Shown: positions 15,326-24,540 of the stretch, one piece after another | Layout: each line of letters begins with the position of its first letter | How positions within the stretch are numbered: position 1 is the stretch's first letter | Assembly: GCA_052387905.1 (NCBI GenBank) | Contig: JBQTIR010000003.1 | Coordinates: 52,402-116,401, forward strand | DNA: 64,000 nt | Source of the DNA: JBQTII01 sp052387905 | GTDB taxonomy: Bacteria > Actinomycetota > Actinomycetes > Sporichthyales > Sporichthyaceae | Reading direction: 5' to 3' | The notes under the pieces: generated by a model | What the model was told of the DNA's origin: nothing | What the model saw: only the letters and a program-made list of their open reading frames with translations | The model's database searches: none | Position numbers and translations under genes: made by a program

Positions 15326-17431
15326 ATGCCGCGACCTGCGTACCCGAATGCCCCCCGCCAGGACATCGTCGAGGACCTGCATGGTCACCGCGTACCGGAC
15401 CCGTACCGCTGGCTGGAGGACCCCGCCTCCGAGGAGACGAAAGCCTGGTCGGCGGCCCAGGACGAGTTGTTCACCGCGGCTCGCGAGAGCTGGCCCGGAG
15501 GGCCCGAGCTGCGCGCGCGCCTGACCGAGTTGCTCGGCGCCGGCGTGGTCAGCGCCCCGGCCTGGCGCGGGGACCGGCAGTTCTTCATGCGGCGCAGCGC
15601 CGACCAGGAGCACGCGGTGCTCCTGACCGTCGATCCCGACGGCACCGAGCGCCTGCTGATCGACCCGATGAGCATCGACGCCTCGGGGCTGACCACTCTG
15701 GATGCGTGGCAACCGTCCAAGGACGGCACCCTGCTGGCCTATCAGCTCTCCGAGGGCGGCACCGAGGAATCCGTGCTCCGGGTGATGGAGGTCGCGACCG
15801 GTGCGGTGCTCGACGGCCCGATCGACCGCGCCCGCTACTCCCCCGTAGCCTGGCTGCCGGGAGCCAAGGCCTACTACTACGTGCGGCGCCTGGCCGCGGA
15901 CGCCGTGCCGGACGGCGAGGACCAGTACCACCGGCGGATTTACCTGCACCAGCTCGGCACGAATCCGGACACCGACATCGAGATCTTCGGCGCGGGCCTG
16001 GACAAGACCAACTACTACGGCGTCTCGGTCAGCCGCGACGGCCGCTGGCTCACGGTCTCGGCGAACACCGGGACCGCCCCGCGTAACGACGTGTGGCTGG
16101 CGGACCTGACTACCTCGAGCGTGGAGGCGCCGGAACTGACGGTGGTGCAGGTCGGCGTCGACGCCTCGACCGGTATCGAGATCGGCCGCGACGGACGGCT
16201 GTACGTGTTCACCGACTTGGCCGCACCCCGCGGCCGGCTCTGCGTGAGTACCCCGGAGCAGACCGGCTCCGAGCACTGGACCGATCTCATCGCCGAGGAC
16301 CCCGAAGCGGTACTCGACGGGTACGCGATCCTCGACGGCCCGGAGCTCGGCGAGGCGCCGGTGCTGCTCTGCGCCTGGACCCGGCATGCCGTCAGCGAGC
16401 TGACCATCCACGACCTGCGCAGCGGTGAGCAGACCGGCGCGGTCCCGTTGCCAGGAGTGGGGTCTCTCGCCGGGCTCAGTGAGCGCCCGGAGGGCGGGCA
16501 CGAGGCGTGGTTCGGCTACACCGACTACACCACGCCGTCCTCGGTCTACCACTTCGACGCCCGCACCGGAGTAACGACGCTGTTCGCGGACCCGCCCGGC
16601 AGCGTCGATGTGCCGGAGGTGACGACGGATCAGATCACTTATACCTCGGCCGACGGCACCGACGTCCGAATGTTCGTGATGTACCGGAGCGGGTCCGGGG
16701 GCGCCGGTCCGCGACCGGCGACGCTCTATGGCTACGGCGGGTTCGGCATCTCGCTGACCCCTGCCTACTCCGCGGGGATCCTCGCCTGGGTCGAGGCCGG
16801 GGGCGTGTACGCGGTGGCCAACCTGCGCGGGGGCGGCGAGGAGGGCGAGGACTGGCACCGCGCCGGGATGCTCGCCACCAAACAGAACACCTTCGACGAT
16901 CTGCACGCCGGGGCCCAATGGCTGCTCGACTACAACTGGACCACTCCCGCGCAACTGTCGATCGCCGGCGGGTCCAACGGCGGATTGCTGGTGGGAGCCG
17001 CCATGTCCCAGCGTCCGGACCTCTACGCCGCGGTGGTGTGCTCGGCCCCGTTGCTCGACATGGTGCGCTACGAACTCTTCGGCCTGGGCGAGACCTGGAA
17101 CTCCGAGTACGGCACCGCCGCTGACCCCGAGCAACTGGCCTGGCTGCTGGGCTATTCCCCCCTCCACGCGGTCCGTGAAGGCACCGCGTACCCGGCGCTG
17201 CTGCTCACGATCTTCGACGGCGACTCCCGCGTCGACACCATGCACGCCCGCAAGTTCGCCGCGGCCCTGCAGCATGCGAACGCCGGCGACACCCCGATCC
17301 TGGTGCGCCGTGAGGCCGACGTCGGACACGGCGCCCGCGCCCTGAGCCGCGCGATCGAGGTCAGCGTCGACGGCCTGACCTTCGCCGCCCACCACACCGG
17401 CGGGTTGACGTTCGGATCAGGTGGGACATGA
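15326..17431 (+). CDS. Prolyl oligopeptidase family serine peptidase (S9A)
   Basis: This cytoplasmic peptidase cleaves short peptides after proline. The 701 residues contain the N-terminal PYRWLEDPASEETKAWSAAQ, a seven-bladed propeller (about 70-410), and the alpha/beta-hydrolase domain. In the latter, YGYGGFGISLTP shapes the oxyanion hole, ANLRGGGEEGEDWHRAGM is a family hallmark, and the nucleophile Ser is in SIAGGSNGGLL near residue 550. The Asp is in DGDSRVD near 634 and the His in VGHGAR near 668. The gene is the first of a coupled trio: its stop overlaps the MscS start (ATGA). Confidence 0.95.
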   Translation: MPRPAYPNAPRQDIVEDLHGHRVPDPYRWLEDPASEETKAWSAAQDELFTAARESWPGGPELRARLTELLGAGVVSAPAWRGDRQFFMRRSADQEHAVLLTVDPDGTERLLIDPMSIDASGLTTLDAWQPSKDGTLLAYQLSEGGTEESVLRVMEVATGAVLDGPIDRARYSPVAWLPGAKAYYYVRRLAADAVPDGEDQYHRRIYLHQLGTNPDTDIEIFGAGLDKTNYYGVSVSRDGRWLTVSANTGTAPRNDVWLADLTTSSVEAPELTVVQVGVDASTGIEIGRDGRLYVFTDLAAPRGRLCVSTPEQTGSEHWTDLIAEDPEAVLDGYAILDGPELGEAPVLLCAWTRHAVSELTIHDLRSGEQTGAVPLPGVGSLAGLSERPEGGHEAWFGYTDYTTPSSVYHFDARTGVTTLFADPPGSVDVPEVTTDQITYTSADGTDVRMFVMYRSGSGGAGPRPATLYGYGGFGISLTPAYSAGILAWVEAGGVYAVANLRGGGEEGEDWHRAGMLATKQNTFDDLHAGAQWLLDYNWTTPAQLSIAGGSNGGLLVGAAMSQRPDLYAAVVCSAPLLDMVRYELFGLGETWNSEYGTAADPEQLAWLLGYSPLHAVREGTAYPALLLTIFDGDSRVDTMHARKFAAALQHANAGDTPILVRREADVGHGARALSRAIEVSVDGLTFAAHHTGGLTFGSGGT

Positions 17432-18519
17432 TCGCCGCCCTGCTACCGCTGGCGACACCCAGCCCGGAACCGGCGGCCCCGGCCCTGGTGACCACCGACC
17501 GCGCCTGCTACCTGGGCGCGGAAAGCAAGGGCACGCTGTGCCGCTGGGTGTACGACAACTTCGGCCAGAACGAGACGCTCGCCGAGTCCTCGGACTGGCT
17601 GATCGCCAAGCCGGCGAAGATCCTCGCGATCCTGGCAGTCGCTTGGCTCATCCGCCGCGTGATCCACCGCGCGATCAAGCGCATGTGCCACCGAATCGCC
17701 GACGGGGCCCCGCAGCTCAACTTCGGCCGGGGGCGTTCCCACGGCGAGGACTCCCCCTCCGGCACGCTCGCACACGAACGCCGCCAGCAGCGCGCGGCGA
17801 CGGTGTCCTCGGTGTTGCGCAGTATCTCCACAGGTGTCATCTACGCCGTCGCGATTCTGATGGCCCTGGCTGAGCTGGGCCTCAACATCGGCCCTTTGAT
17901 CGCGAGTGCCGGCATCATCGGCGTCGCCCTGGGCTTCGGCGCCCAGTCCCTGGTCAAGGACTTCCTCTCCGGGATCTTCATGGTGATCGAAGACCAGTAC
18001 GGCGTCGGCGACGTGTGCGACCTCGGCGATGCCACCGGAACCGTCGAAGCTGTCGGCCTGCGGGTCACGAGGCTGCGCGATGTCCACGGGACGGTCTGGT
18101 ACGTGCGCAACGGTGAGATCCTGCGCGTGGGCAACAAGAGCCAGGGGTGGGCGCGGGCGGTCGTCGACGTCGACATCGCCTACGGCGAGGACATCGGTCG
18201 GGTTCGTCAGCTCATGCTCGATGTGGCGATGGAGCTTTACCACGACCCCGAGTTCTCGGCCCTGTTCATGGAGGAGCCTGAGGTCTGGGGGGTCGAGGCG
18301 CTGGGCGCGGACGCCGTCGTCGTCCGGGTCGTGGTCAAGACTGTGCCGCTCAAGCAGTGGAACGTCTCGCGTCTGCTGCGTGAGCGGATCAAGGCCGCCT
18401 TCGACGAGGCCGGGGTGGAGATTCCCTTTACCCAGCGCACCGTCTGGGTACGTAATGCCGAGGACGAGAATTCCCCGGACGACCGCGTGCCCGTCAACCC
18501 TGGGACACTGGGGGCATGA
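17428..18519 (+). CDS. Small-conductance mechanosensitive channel (MscS family)
   Basis: The 363-residue membrane protein releases solutes when membrane tension rises. After an N-terminal segment with Cys residues, a helix lies near 65-85 (ILAILAVAWLIRRVI). The MscS core follows: ISTGVIYAVAILMALAELGL, then the pore helix IGVALGFGAQSLVKDFLSG, then the beta domain DQYGVGDVCDLGDATGTVE and VWYVRNGEILRVGNKSQGWA. The C-terminal domain ends with VEIPFTQRTVWVRN. It overlaps both neighbours by four bases (17428-17431 and 18516-18519), so all three genes are likely translated from one message. Confidence 0.95.
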   Translation: MIAALLPLATPSPEPAAPALVTTDRACYLGAESKGTLCRWVYDNFGQNETLAESSDWLIAKPAKILAILAVAWLIRRVIHRAIKRMCHRIADGAPQLNFGRGRSHGEDSPSGTLAHERRQQRAATVSSVLRSISTGVIYAVAILMALAELGLNIGPLIASAGIIGVALGFGAQSLVKDFLSGIFMVIEDQYGVGDVCDLGDATGTVEAVGLRVTRLRDVHGTVWYVRNGEILRVGNKSQGWARAVVDVDIAYGEDIGRVRQLMLDVAMELYHDPEFSALFMEEPEVWGVEALGADAVVVRVVVKTVPLKQWNVSRLLRERIKAAFDEAGVEIPFTQRTVWVRNAEDENSPDDRVPVNPGTLGA

Positions 18520-18917
18520 GTTTCGAGGCCATCCCCGCCACCTTCTTCGACGACGTCGGCGGCGAGGCGTTCTTCCTCGACCTGGTGCACCGCTTCTACC
18601 TCGGCGTCGCCGGCGATCCGGAGCTGCGCCCGCTCTACCCGGATGCCGACCTCGGCCCGGCGGAGGAACGGTTCCGGCTCTTCCTCATCCAGTACTGGGG
18701 CGGGCCGACGACGTATTCCGACACCCGTGGGCACCCGCGTCTGCGCATGCGCCACGCCCCGTTCGCGGTGACGGAGCGCGGTCGGGACCGCTGGCTGGTG
18801 CACATGCGCGCCGCCCTGGACGCCATGGCGCCGGATCCTGAGCACGACCGCCGACTATGGCACTACTTCACCCTCGGCGCCGAGAGCATGATCAATGCGC
18901 CCACGCCGGGGCCTTAG
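18516..18917 (+). CDS. glbO: Group II truncated hemoglobin (trHbO type)
   Basis: The 133-residue globin binds heme and probably O2 or reactive nitrogen species in the cytoplasm. The proximal His F8 is in RLRMRHAPFAV, the conserved Trp G8 in DRWLVHMRAAL, and the B10 aromatic in DLVHRFYLGVAGDPELRPLY. FRLFLIQYWGGPTTYSDTRG is the typical group II E-helix region. It is translationally coupled to the MscS gene. Its TAG stop overlaps the TAA of the convergent thioesterase gene within TTAG. In M. tuberculosis glbO is in the same neighbourhood. Confidence 0.95.
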   Translation: MSFEAIPATFFDDVGGEAFFLDLVHRFYLGVAGDPELRPLYPDADLGPAEERFRLFLIQYWGGPTTYSDTRGHPRLRMRHAPFAVTERGRDRWLVHMRAALDAMAPDPEHDRRLWHYFTLGAESMINAPTPGP

Positions 18918-19339
18918 ACCTCATCCGGCTCCAGGAAGACCGCGAGCAGGTCCCGCTCCTCGGCGGAGAGACGGCGCACGTGCCCGGCGCCCAGATCGAA
19001 AGGCACCAGGACGGTCAGGGCACGGCAGTAGGGCAGGCCGGGATCGGTGCCGACATCGTTGATCTGACTGGCCAACACGATCTTGGACACCGACATGGAA
19101 CTGACCCAGGTCGAGACCGCGATCGGCGCGGGGCGGTAGCGCAACTGGCGCAGGTACTCCACCCGAAGCCGGGCGGCGACGAAGGTTCCGGCCTTGGCCC
19201 GGTCGCTGGCCCGCACCCCGGCAGCGGCAAGCATCGCGACCCGCGCCTCCTGGATGTAGGCGGCGTAGGCAACGTTGTTGACGTGCTGGTAGGCGTCCAT
19301 ATCGCCCCAGCGGACCTGATGCAGGCTGGTGTGGCGCAC
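18914..19339 (-). CDS. Acyl-CoA thioesterase, 4HBT (FcbC-like) hotdog fold
   Basis: The 141-residue protein carries the hotdog signature HQVRWGDMDAYQHVNNVAYAA, whose Asp is the catalytic residue in the 4-hydroxybenzoyl-CoA thioesterase family. FVAARLRVEYLRQLRY and AVSTWVSSMSVSKIVLA follow. It hydrolyses acyl-CoA; chain preference cannot be read from sequence. The GTG at 19339 starts one base after the upstream thioesterase stop and restores the usual short N-terminus. The two adjacent genes are paralogues, probably an ancient tandem duplication. Confidence 0.88.
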   Translation of the reverse strand: MRHTSLHQVRWGDMDAYQHVNNVAYAAYIQEARVAMLAAAGVRASDRAKAGTFVAARLRVEYLRQLRYRPAPIAVSTWVSSMSVSKIVLASQINDVGTDPGLPYCRALTVLVPFDLGAGHVRRLSAEERDLLAVFLEPDEV

Positions 19340-19340
19340 C

Positions 19341-19814
19341 TCAGCGCCGCCTTGCCGGGTCGGGCACGGGCAGGGTGTCGTCACGGTATCCGTGCAACAG
19401 CTCGAGCTCGGCGGCGCGCAGCGGCCGGGAACGTTCGGCGGCCTTGTCCACCGCGACCATGGTCGTCATGGCCGTGGCGTAGGGCTTGGCTGTCGGCCCT
19501 GCATCGCACGGTGCGACGACCCGGTGCGCGACGTCGAAAGAGGACCGGCTGATCCGGGTCACCCAGGACTGCACCAGGACCGGTGAGTCGCGGTGGGTGA
19601 GCGGGCGACGGTAGTCCATGTCGATGCTGGCCAGCACCATGCCGTCGGTGGGCTCAGCCTCCGGATCGGGGGTCAGTACGACCGGGGATCCGTCAAAACC
19701 CAGCATCTCGATACGCGCCTGTTCGCAGTACCGGAAGTACACCGTGTTGTTGACGTGGTGATAGCCGTCCATGTCGATCCACCGGACCTGACACTCAATC
19801 ACATACGCCGGCAC
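19341..19814 (-). CDS. Acyl-CoA thioesterase, 4HBT hotdog fold (paralogue)
   Basis: The 157-residue product has CQVRWIDMDGYHHVNNTVYF with the catalytic Asp, then MLGFDGSPVVLTP, ASIDMDYRRPLTHRDSPVLV and WVTRISRSSFDVAHRV. The GTG at 19814 is preferred: GAGGAG lies eight bases upstream, and a start at 19874 would push into the ettA stop region. It lies directly after ettA and before the second thioesterase; the three genes may share a transcript. Confidence 0.88.
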   Translation of the reverse strand: MPAYVIECQVRWIDMDGYHHVNNTVYFRYCEQARIEMLGFDGSPVVLTPDPEAEPTDGMVLASIDMDYRRPLTHRDSPVLVQSWVTRISRSSFDVAHRVVAPCDAGPTAKPYATAMTTMVAVDKAAERSRPLRAAELELLHGYRDDTLPVPDPARRR

Positions 19815-19842
19815 GGCCGCGCTCCTCGGGAAATTCGGATAC

Positions 19843-21507
<1,665 letters not shown>

Positions 21508-21516
21508 CGGGCCAGC

Positions 21517-21951
21517 TTATGCGGCCTCGGCTGCTTCCTCGTCCGCGCCCAGGCCGGTCTCCGCACGCTCCGACACCGGCTCGGTGACCGGGGCCACACG
21601 ACGGCCCGAGCGCTGGAAGCTGGAGACTCCCCACCGCAGGTCGTGACCGATGTGGTCGGCGCTGATCTCCGCCGCCCGTCCCCGGACACCCTCGTTGACC
21701 CACTCCCGGATCGTCAGCTTGCCGTGGAGCACGATCGGCTGGCCCTTGTACACCGATTCCGCGACGTTCTCCCCGGTCCGGTTCCAGCAACTCACGTCGT
21801 AGAAGCTGGTCGGCCCGTCGCTCCACTGCCCATCCCGCATCCGTGTCGCGGTGGCGGCGAGTCGGAACTTGGTGACCATCCCGGCGGAGGTCGACCGCCG
21901 CTCCGGCATGTCCACCACGTTGCCGCTGATCGTGACCCAGGTGTCGTCCAT
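21517..21951 (-). CDS. Single-stranded DNA-binding protein (SSB-like paralogue)
   Basis: This 144-residue protein has an OB fold: WVTISGNVVDMPERRSTSAG, TKFRLAATATRMRDGQW, SFYDVSCWNRTGENVAESVY and GQPIVLHGKLTIREWVNEG, the standard SSB strand order. The tail is short and acidic (ADEEAAEAA) and lacks the DDDIPF-type end that recruits partner proteins. It is therefore the second, non-essential type of actinobacterial SSB rather than the replicative one. The ATG at 21951 follows AAGGAG. It lies just upstream of ettA, as Rv2478c does relative to Rv2477c (from memory). Confidence 0.9.
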   Translation of the reverse strand: MDDTWVTISGNVVDMPERRSTSAGMVTKFRLAATATRMRDGQWSDGPTSFYDVSCWNRTGENVAESVYKGQPIVLHGKLTIREWVNEGVRGRAAEISADHIGHDLRWGVSSFQRSGRRVAPVTEPVSERAETGLGADEEAAEAA

Positions 21952-22110
21952 TGCATGCTCCTTGCGATAGCTCGGGCCCCGGACTGTCCGGCGCGCGTTC
22001 CGAGCCAACGCCTGACCACCACCGCCTGGAAGGCCCGCGAGCGGATCTGTGGATATCGGCGGGCCACCAGGCGGGTTGTGGACAACGCCACGGCACAATA
22101 GAGCCGCCAA

Positions 22111-22184
22111 GCCCCCGTAGCTCAGCTGGATAGAGCATGCGGCTTCTACCCGCACGGCCGGGAGTTCGAATCTCTCCGGGGGCG
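22111..22184 (+). tRNA. tRNA-Arg (anticodon UCU)
   Basis: All arms form: acceptor GCCCCCG with CGGGGGC, D stem GCTC/GAGC, anticodon stem TGCGG/CCGCA with loop CTTCTAC, T stem GGGAG/CTCTC around TTCGAAT. The anticodon is TCT at 22145-22147. The 3' CCA is not encoded. Confidence 0.97.
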
Positions 22185-22263
22185 CCGATCTGGACGGCTG
22201 CGCACCTCACTCGTTCGCCGGAGCTATGGCGGTTTCGGAGTGTTCTTCCTATTGTCACCAGGC

Positions 22264-22440
22264 ATGGGTAGCCATCGCGCACCGAGCGGTCATCGCGCCT
22301 CGGCGCCGGTCGCGGTGGGACACACCCACCACAGTGCGCGCACCTACCCGGGTGTGCCCCGCGCGGTCCTGCTGGAGACCGCCGGCTGGATCGTTTTCGC
22401 GGTGCTCGTCGCACTCGTGGTGCTCGCCGCAGCCGGCTGA
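22264..22440 (+). CDS. Small single-pass membrane protein (putative)
   Basis: The 58-residue frame ends in one clear transmembrane helix (LLETAGWIVFAVLVALVVLA) preceded by a His/Arg/Pro-rich head (HRAPSGHRASAPVAVGHTHH). It lies between the tRNA-Arg and orn genes, on the same strand. The ribosome site is weak, and an upstream GTG at 22240 is also in frame. Uncertain. Confidence 0.4.
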   Translation: MGSHRAPSGHRASAPVAVGHTHHSARTYPGVPRAVLLETAGWIVFAVLVALVVLAAAG

Positions 22441-22485
22441 GACGGGCCCGGGGCCACCGTGTCGGCGCGCACTAGGGTTGCGGCC

Positions 22486-23100
22486 ATGAGCGAGCGCCTG
22501 GTCTGGATCGACTGCGAGATGACCGGACTGGACTTGTCCCGGGACGCCCTCATCGAGATCGCGGTCCTGGTCACCGACTCCGAATTGACGATCCTGGGCG
22601 ACGGCGTCGAGATCGTCATCCGCCCGCCGGACGCCTCCCTCGAGACGATGCCGGACATCGTGCGCGCCATGCACACCTCCTCGGGGCTGCTGGACGCGTT
22701 GCCCGGCGGGGTGAGCCTGGCGGAGGCCGAGGACGCCGTGCTCGCCTACATCGCGGAGTGGGTGCCGGACCCGGGGAAGACCCCGTTGGCCGGCAACTCG
22801 GTCTCCACCGACCGCGCGTTCCTCGCCCGGGACATGGCCAGCCTCGACGCCGCCCTGCACTACCGCATCGTCGACGTCTCCAGCATCAAGGAGCTGGCCC
22901 GGCGCTGGTACCCGCGGGTGTACTACAGCGCCCCGGCCAAGACCGGTAACCACCGGGCCCTGGCCGATATCCGGGAGAGCATCGCCGAACTGCGGTACTA
23001 CCGCGAGGCCGTCTTCGTCGCCCAGCCGGGCCCGGACACCGCCGCGGCCAAGGCGATTGCGGTCAATCACGTCGTGGCTCACCCCATGCCGCATATCTGA
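22486..23100 (+). CDS. orn: Oligoribonuclease
   Basis: This 3'-5' exoribonuclease degrades RNA dinucleotides and pGpG to mononucleotides. The 204 residues have the DEDDh active site: Asp and Glu in RLVWIDCEMTGLDL, Asp in NSVSTDRAFLARDM, and His and Asp in TGNHRALADIRESI. SIKELARRWYPRVYYSAP is a strong Orn signature. The ATG at 22486 is chosen because MSERLVWIDCEMTG is the standard N-terminus, with AGGG upstream. The C-terminal extension of about 15 residues is usual in actinobacteria. Confidence 0.97.
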   Translation: MSERLVWIDCEMTGLDLSRDALIEIAVLVTDSELTILGDGVEIVIRPPDASLETMPDIVRAMHTSSGLLDALPGGVSLAEAEDAVLAYIAEWVPDPGKTPLAGNSVSTDRAFLARDMASLDAALHYRIVDVSSIKELARRWYPRVYYSAPAKTGNHRALADIRESIAELRYYREAVFVAQPGPDTAAAKAIAVNHVVAHPMPHI

Positions 23101-23199
23101 ACGACCGCCCCTGCAGAGCAACCCCCGCGCCGCGGTACGCTGTCCACCGCCGAAAATTCGGGTGCGAGCAACGACGTCGCGCGCGCATGCTCGGTCATG

Positions 23200-23275
23200 G
23201 TGGGCGTAGCTCAGCTGGTAGAGCACCGCGTTGTGGTCGCGGTGGTCGCGGGTTCAAGTCCCGTCGCTCACCCCA
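23200..23275 (+). tRNA. tRNA-His (anticodon GUG)
   Basis: Acceptor GTGGGCG pairs with CGCTCAC (one G-U), D stem GCTC/GAGC, anticodon stem CCGCG/CGCGG with loop TTGTGGT, T stem GCGGG/CCCGT around TTCAAGT. The anticodon is GTG. CCA is encoded. A G at 23199 can serve as the extra 5' G-1 that histidyl-tRNA synthetase requires. Confidence 0.97.
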
Positions 23276-23331
23276 CAGAACCGCAGGTCAGGGCCTCACT
23301 CAGGCTCTGGCCCGCGAGTGCATCAACACCA

Positions 23332-23937
23332 TCACGCCGTGGCGAGCCGCGCGATGATCTCCGCCGCCGCCGGTGGCTCCAGACGATCGGTGTTGAGCAC
23401 CAGGTCGTAGTGGTGGGTCTTCTCGGCGCCGACGTCGTAGAACCGCTTGAGGTAGTCGGCCCGGTTGGCGTCCAGCTTGGTCAGCGCCTTGGCGTCCACG
23501 TTCATCCGGCCCGCCCGGGTCTCTGGCGACGCGGTGAGGAAGACGCGCAGGGTGTCGCGCCGCCCGCACAGGGCGAAGGACGCGGCGTGAGCCACGATCA
23601 CCACCCGGCCCTGCTCGGCAACCTGACCGATCGTGGTGCGGATGAGATCGCGCAGCGCGCCCTCGGCCGGGGTCTCGTCGAAGGGTGGCGCCACGTACAC
23701 GCCCATGGCCGCAGTCGCGGCTGCCGCTGGGCCGATCCGCTCCAGGACACGGTTGATCAACGACTTGCGCCGCTCGACGTCGGCGATGAGCTGGGGATCG
23801 ACCTCAGCCTCGCGCGCGGCCAAGGCGACGATCTCCTCGTTGACCATCCGGTAGCCCAGTCGCTCGGCGACGAGCGGGCCCACCTGCTCGCCTTCCGAGC
23901 CGTCCACCGCAGAGAGACAGATGACCTGGAACGCCAT
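23332..23937 (-). CDS. Cytidylate kinase-like family protein
   Basis: The 201-residue product has the P-loop NMP-kinase-like layout of the cytidylate kinase-like 2 family. VICLSAVDGSEGEQVGPLVA replaces a canonical Walker A. VAERLGYRMVNEEIVALAAR is the substrate-lid region, VVIVAHAASFALC a beta strand, and VFLTASPETRAGRM and RADYLKRFYDVGAEKTHHYD the Arg-rich lid. The degenerate P-loop (GSEGEQV) leaves kinase activity uncertain. Its physiological substrate is unknown. Confidence 0.85.
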   Translation of the reverse strand: MAFQVICLSAVDGSEGEQVGPLVAERLGYRMVNEEIVALAAREAEVDPQLIADVERRKSLINRVLERIGPAAAATAAMGVYVAPPFDETPAEGALRDLIRTTIGQVAEQGRVVIVAHAASFALCGRRDTLRVFLTASPETRAGRMNVDAKALTKLDANRADYLKRFYDVGAEKTHHYDLVLNTDRLEPPAAAEIIARLATA

Positions 23938-24141
23938 GGGCGCGACCCTACTGGTCCGCCCAGCAGCTGCGCAGGTACCGCTGCCGGGCCAAGCTGTACC
24001 CGGGTCCGAGAGCTCTCAAACCCACGTGCGCCTCATCCGACCCAGACGGCCACGAGCCGCTACCAACAGTGCCGGACGGACGCTCGGCGGCCACCCGATC
24101 GGTCCCTACCGAATCGGGCGCCAAGTGCCGATCCTGGAGAG

Positions 24142-24336
24142 GTGAGCATCTGCACCCACTCAGGCCCCCGCTGCCGCGACGTCGCGTACCCCGAGCACTC
24201 CCTGGCCCGCAGCGCCGAACCCGCCCTCGACCGCCTCACCGTCGACATGCTTCGCCGCGGAATTCCGCTGACGCTGCTGTCCGACCTCGCCTGGCCGGCC
24301 GAGCTGACCGAGGTCCACCAGACCCACGCCGCCTGA
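24142..24336 (+). CDS. Small conserved-looking protein, unknown
   Basis: A 64-residue frame starts at GTG 24142 with GGAGAG four bases upstream. The product has two early Cys (ICTHSGPRC), then ALARSAEPALDRLTVDMLRR and GIPLTLLSDLAWPAELTEVH. It looks globular and amphipathic, with no membrane segment. Coding character, a good ribosome site and position upstream of tRNA-Lys support a real gene; I know no function. Confidence 0.6.
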   Translation: MSICTHSGPRCRDVAYPEHSLARSAEPALDRLTVDMLRRGIPLTLLSDLAWPAELTEVHQTHAA

Positions 24337-24386
24337 GGACTCCCCCGCCACACCCTCCCCGTGGGTCCTGCTAATCTCTGCGCTGC

Positions 24387-24459
24387 GCGCCGCTAGCTCA
24401 ACTGGCAGAGCAGCGGACTCTTAATCCGCGGGTTGGGGGTTCAAGTCCCTCGCGGCGCA
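24387..24459 (+). tRNA. tRNA-Lys (anticodon CUU)
   Basis: Acceptor GCGCCGC/GCGGCGC, D stem GCTC/GAGC, anticodon stem GCGGA/TCCGC with loop CTCTTAA, T stem GGGGG/CCCTC around TTCAAGT. The anticodon is CTT. CCA is not encoded. Confidence 0.97.
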
Positions 24460-24540
24460 CCGCTGGAAAAGCCCTGGTCAGACCGCTCATTCGGGTCCGA
24501 CTGGGGCTCTTCTGTCTCCCCAGTCACTGCAAGATTCCCG

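Noticed and set aside
11978..17395. A minus-strand open frame of about 1,800 codons antisense to the IniB-like and prolyl oligopeptidase genes
   Set aside because: It arises because Asp/Asn/Val/Gly-rich codons in high-GC DNA rarely give stops on the opposite strand. It spans two unrelated plus-strand genes and a terminator, and its composition is an image of their codons.
22186..22263. Possible leader ORF after tRNA-Arg
   Set aside because: No start with a ribosome site and no recognisable structure; left as spacer.
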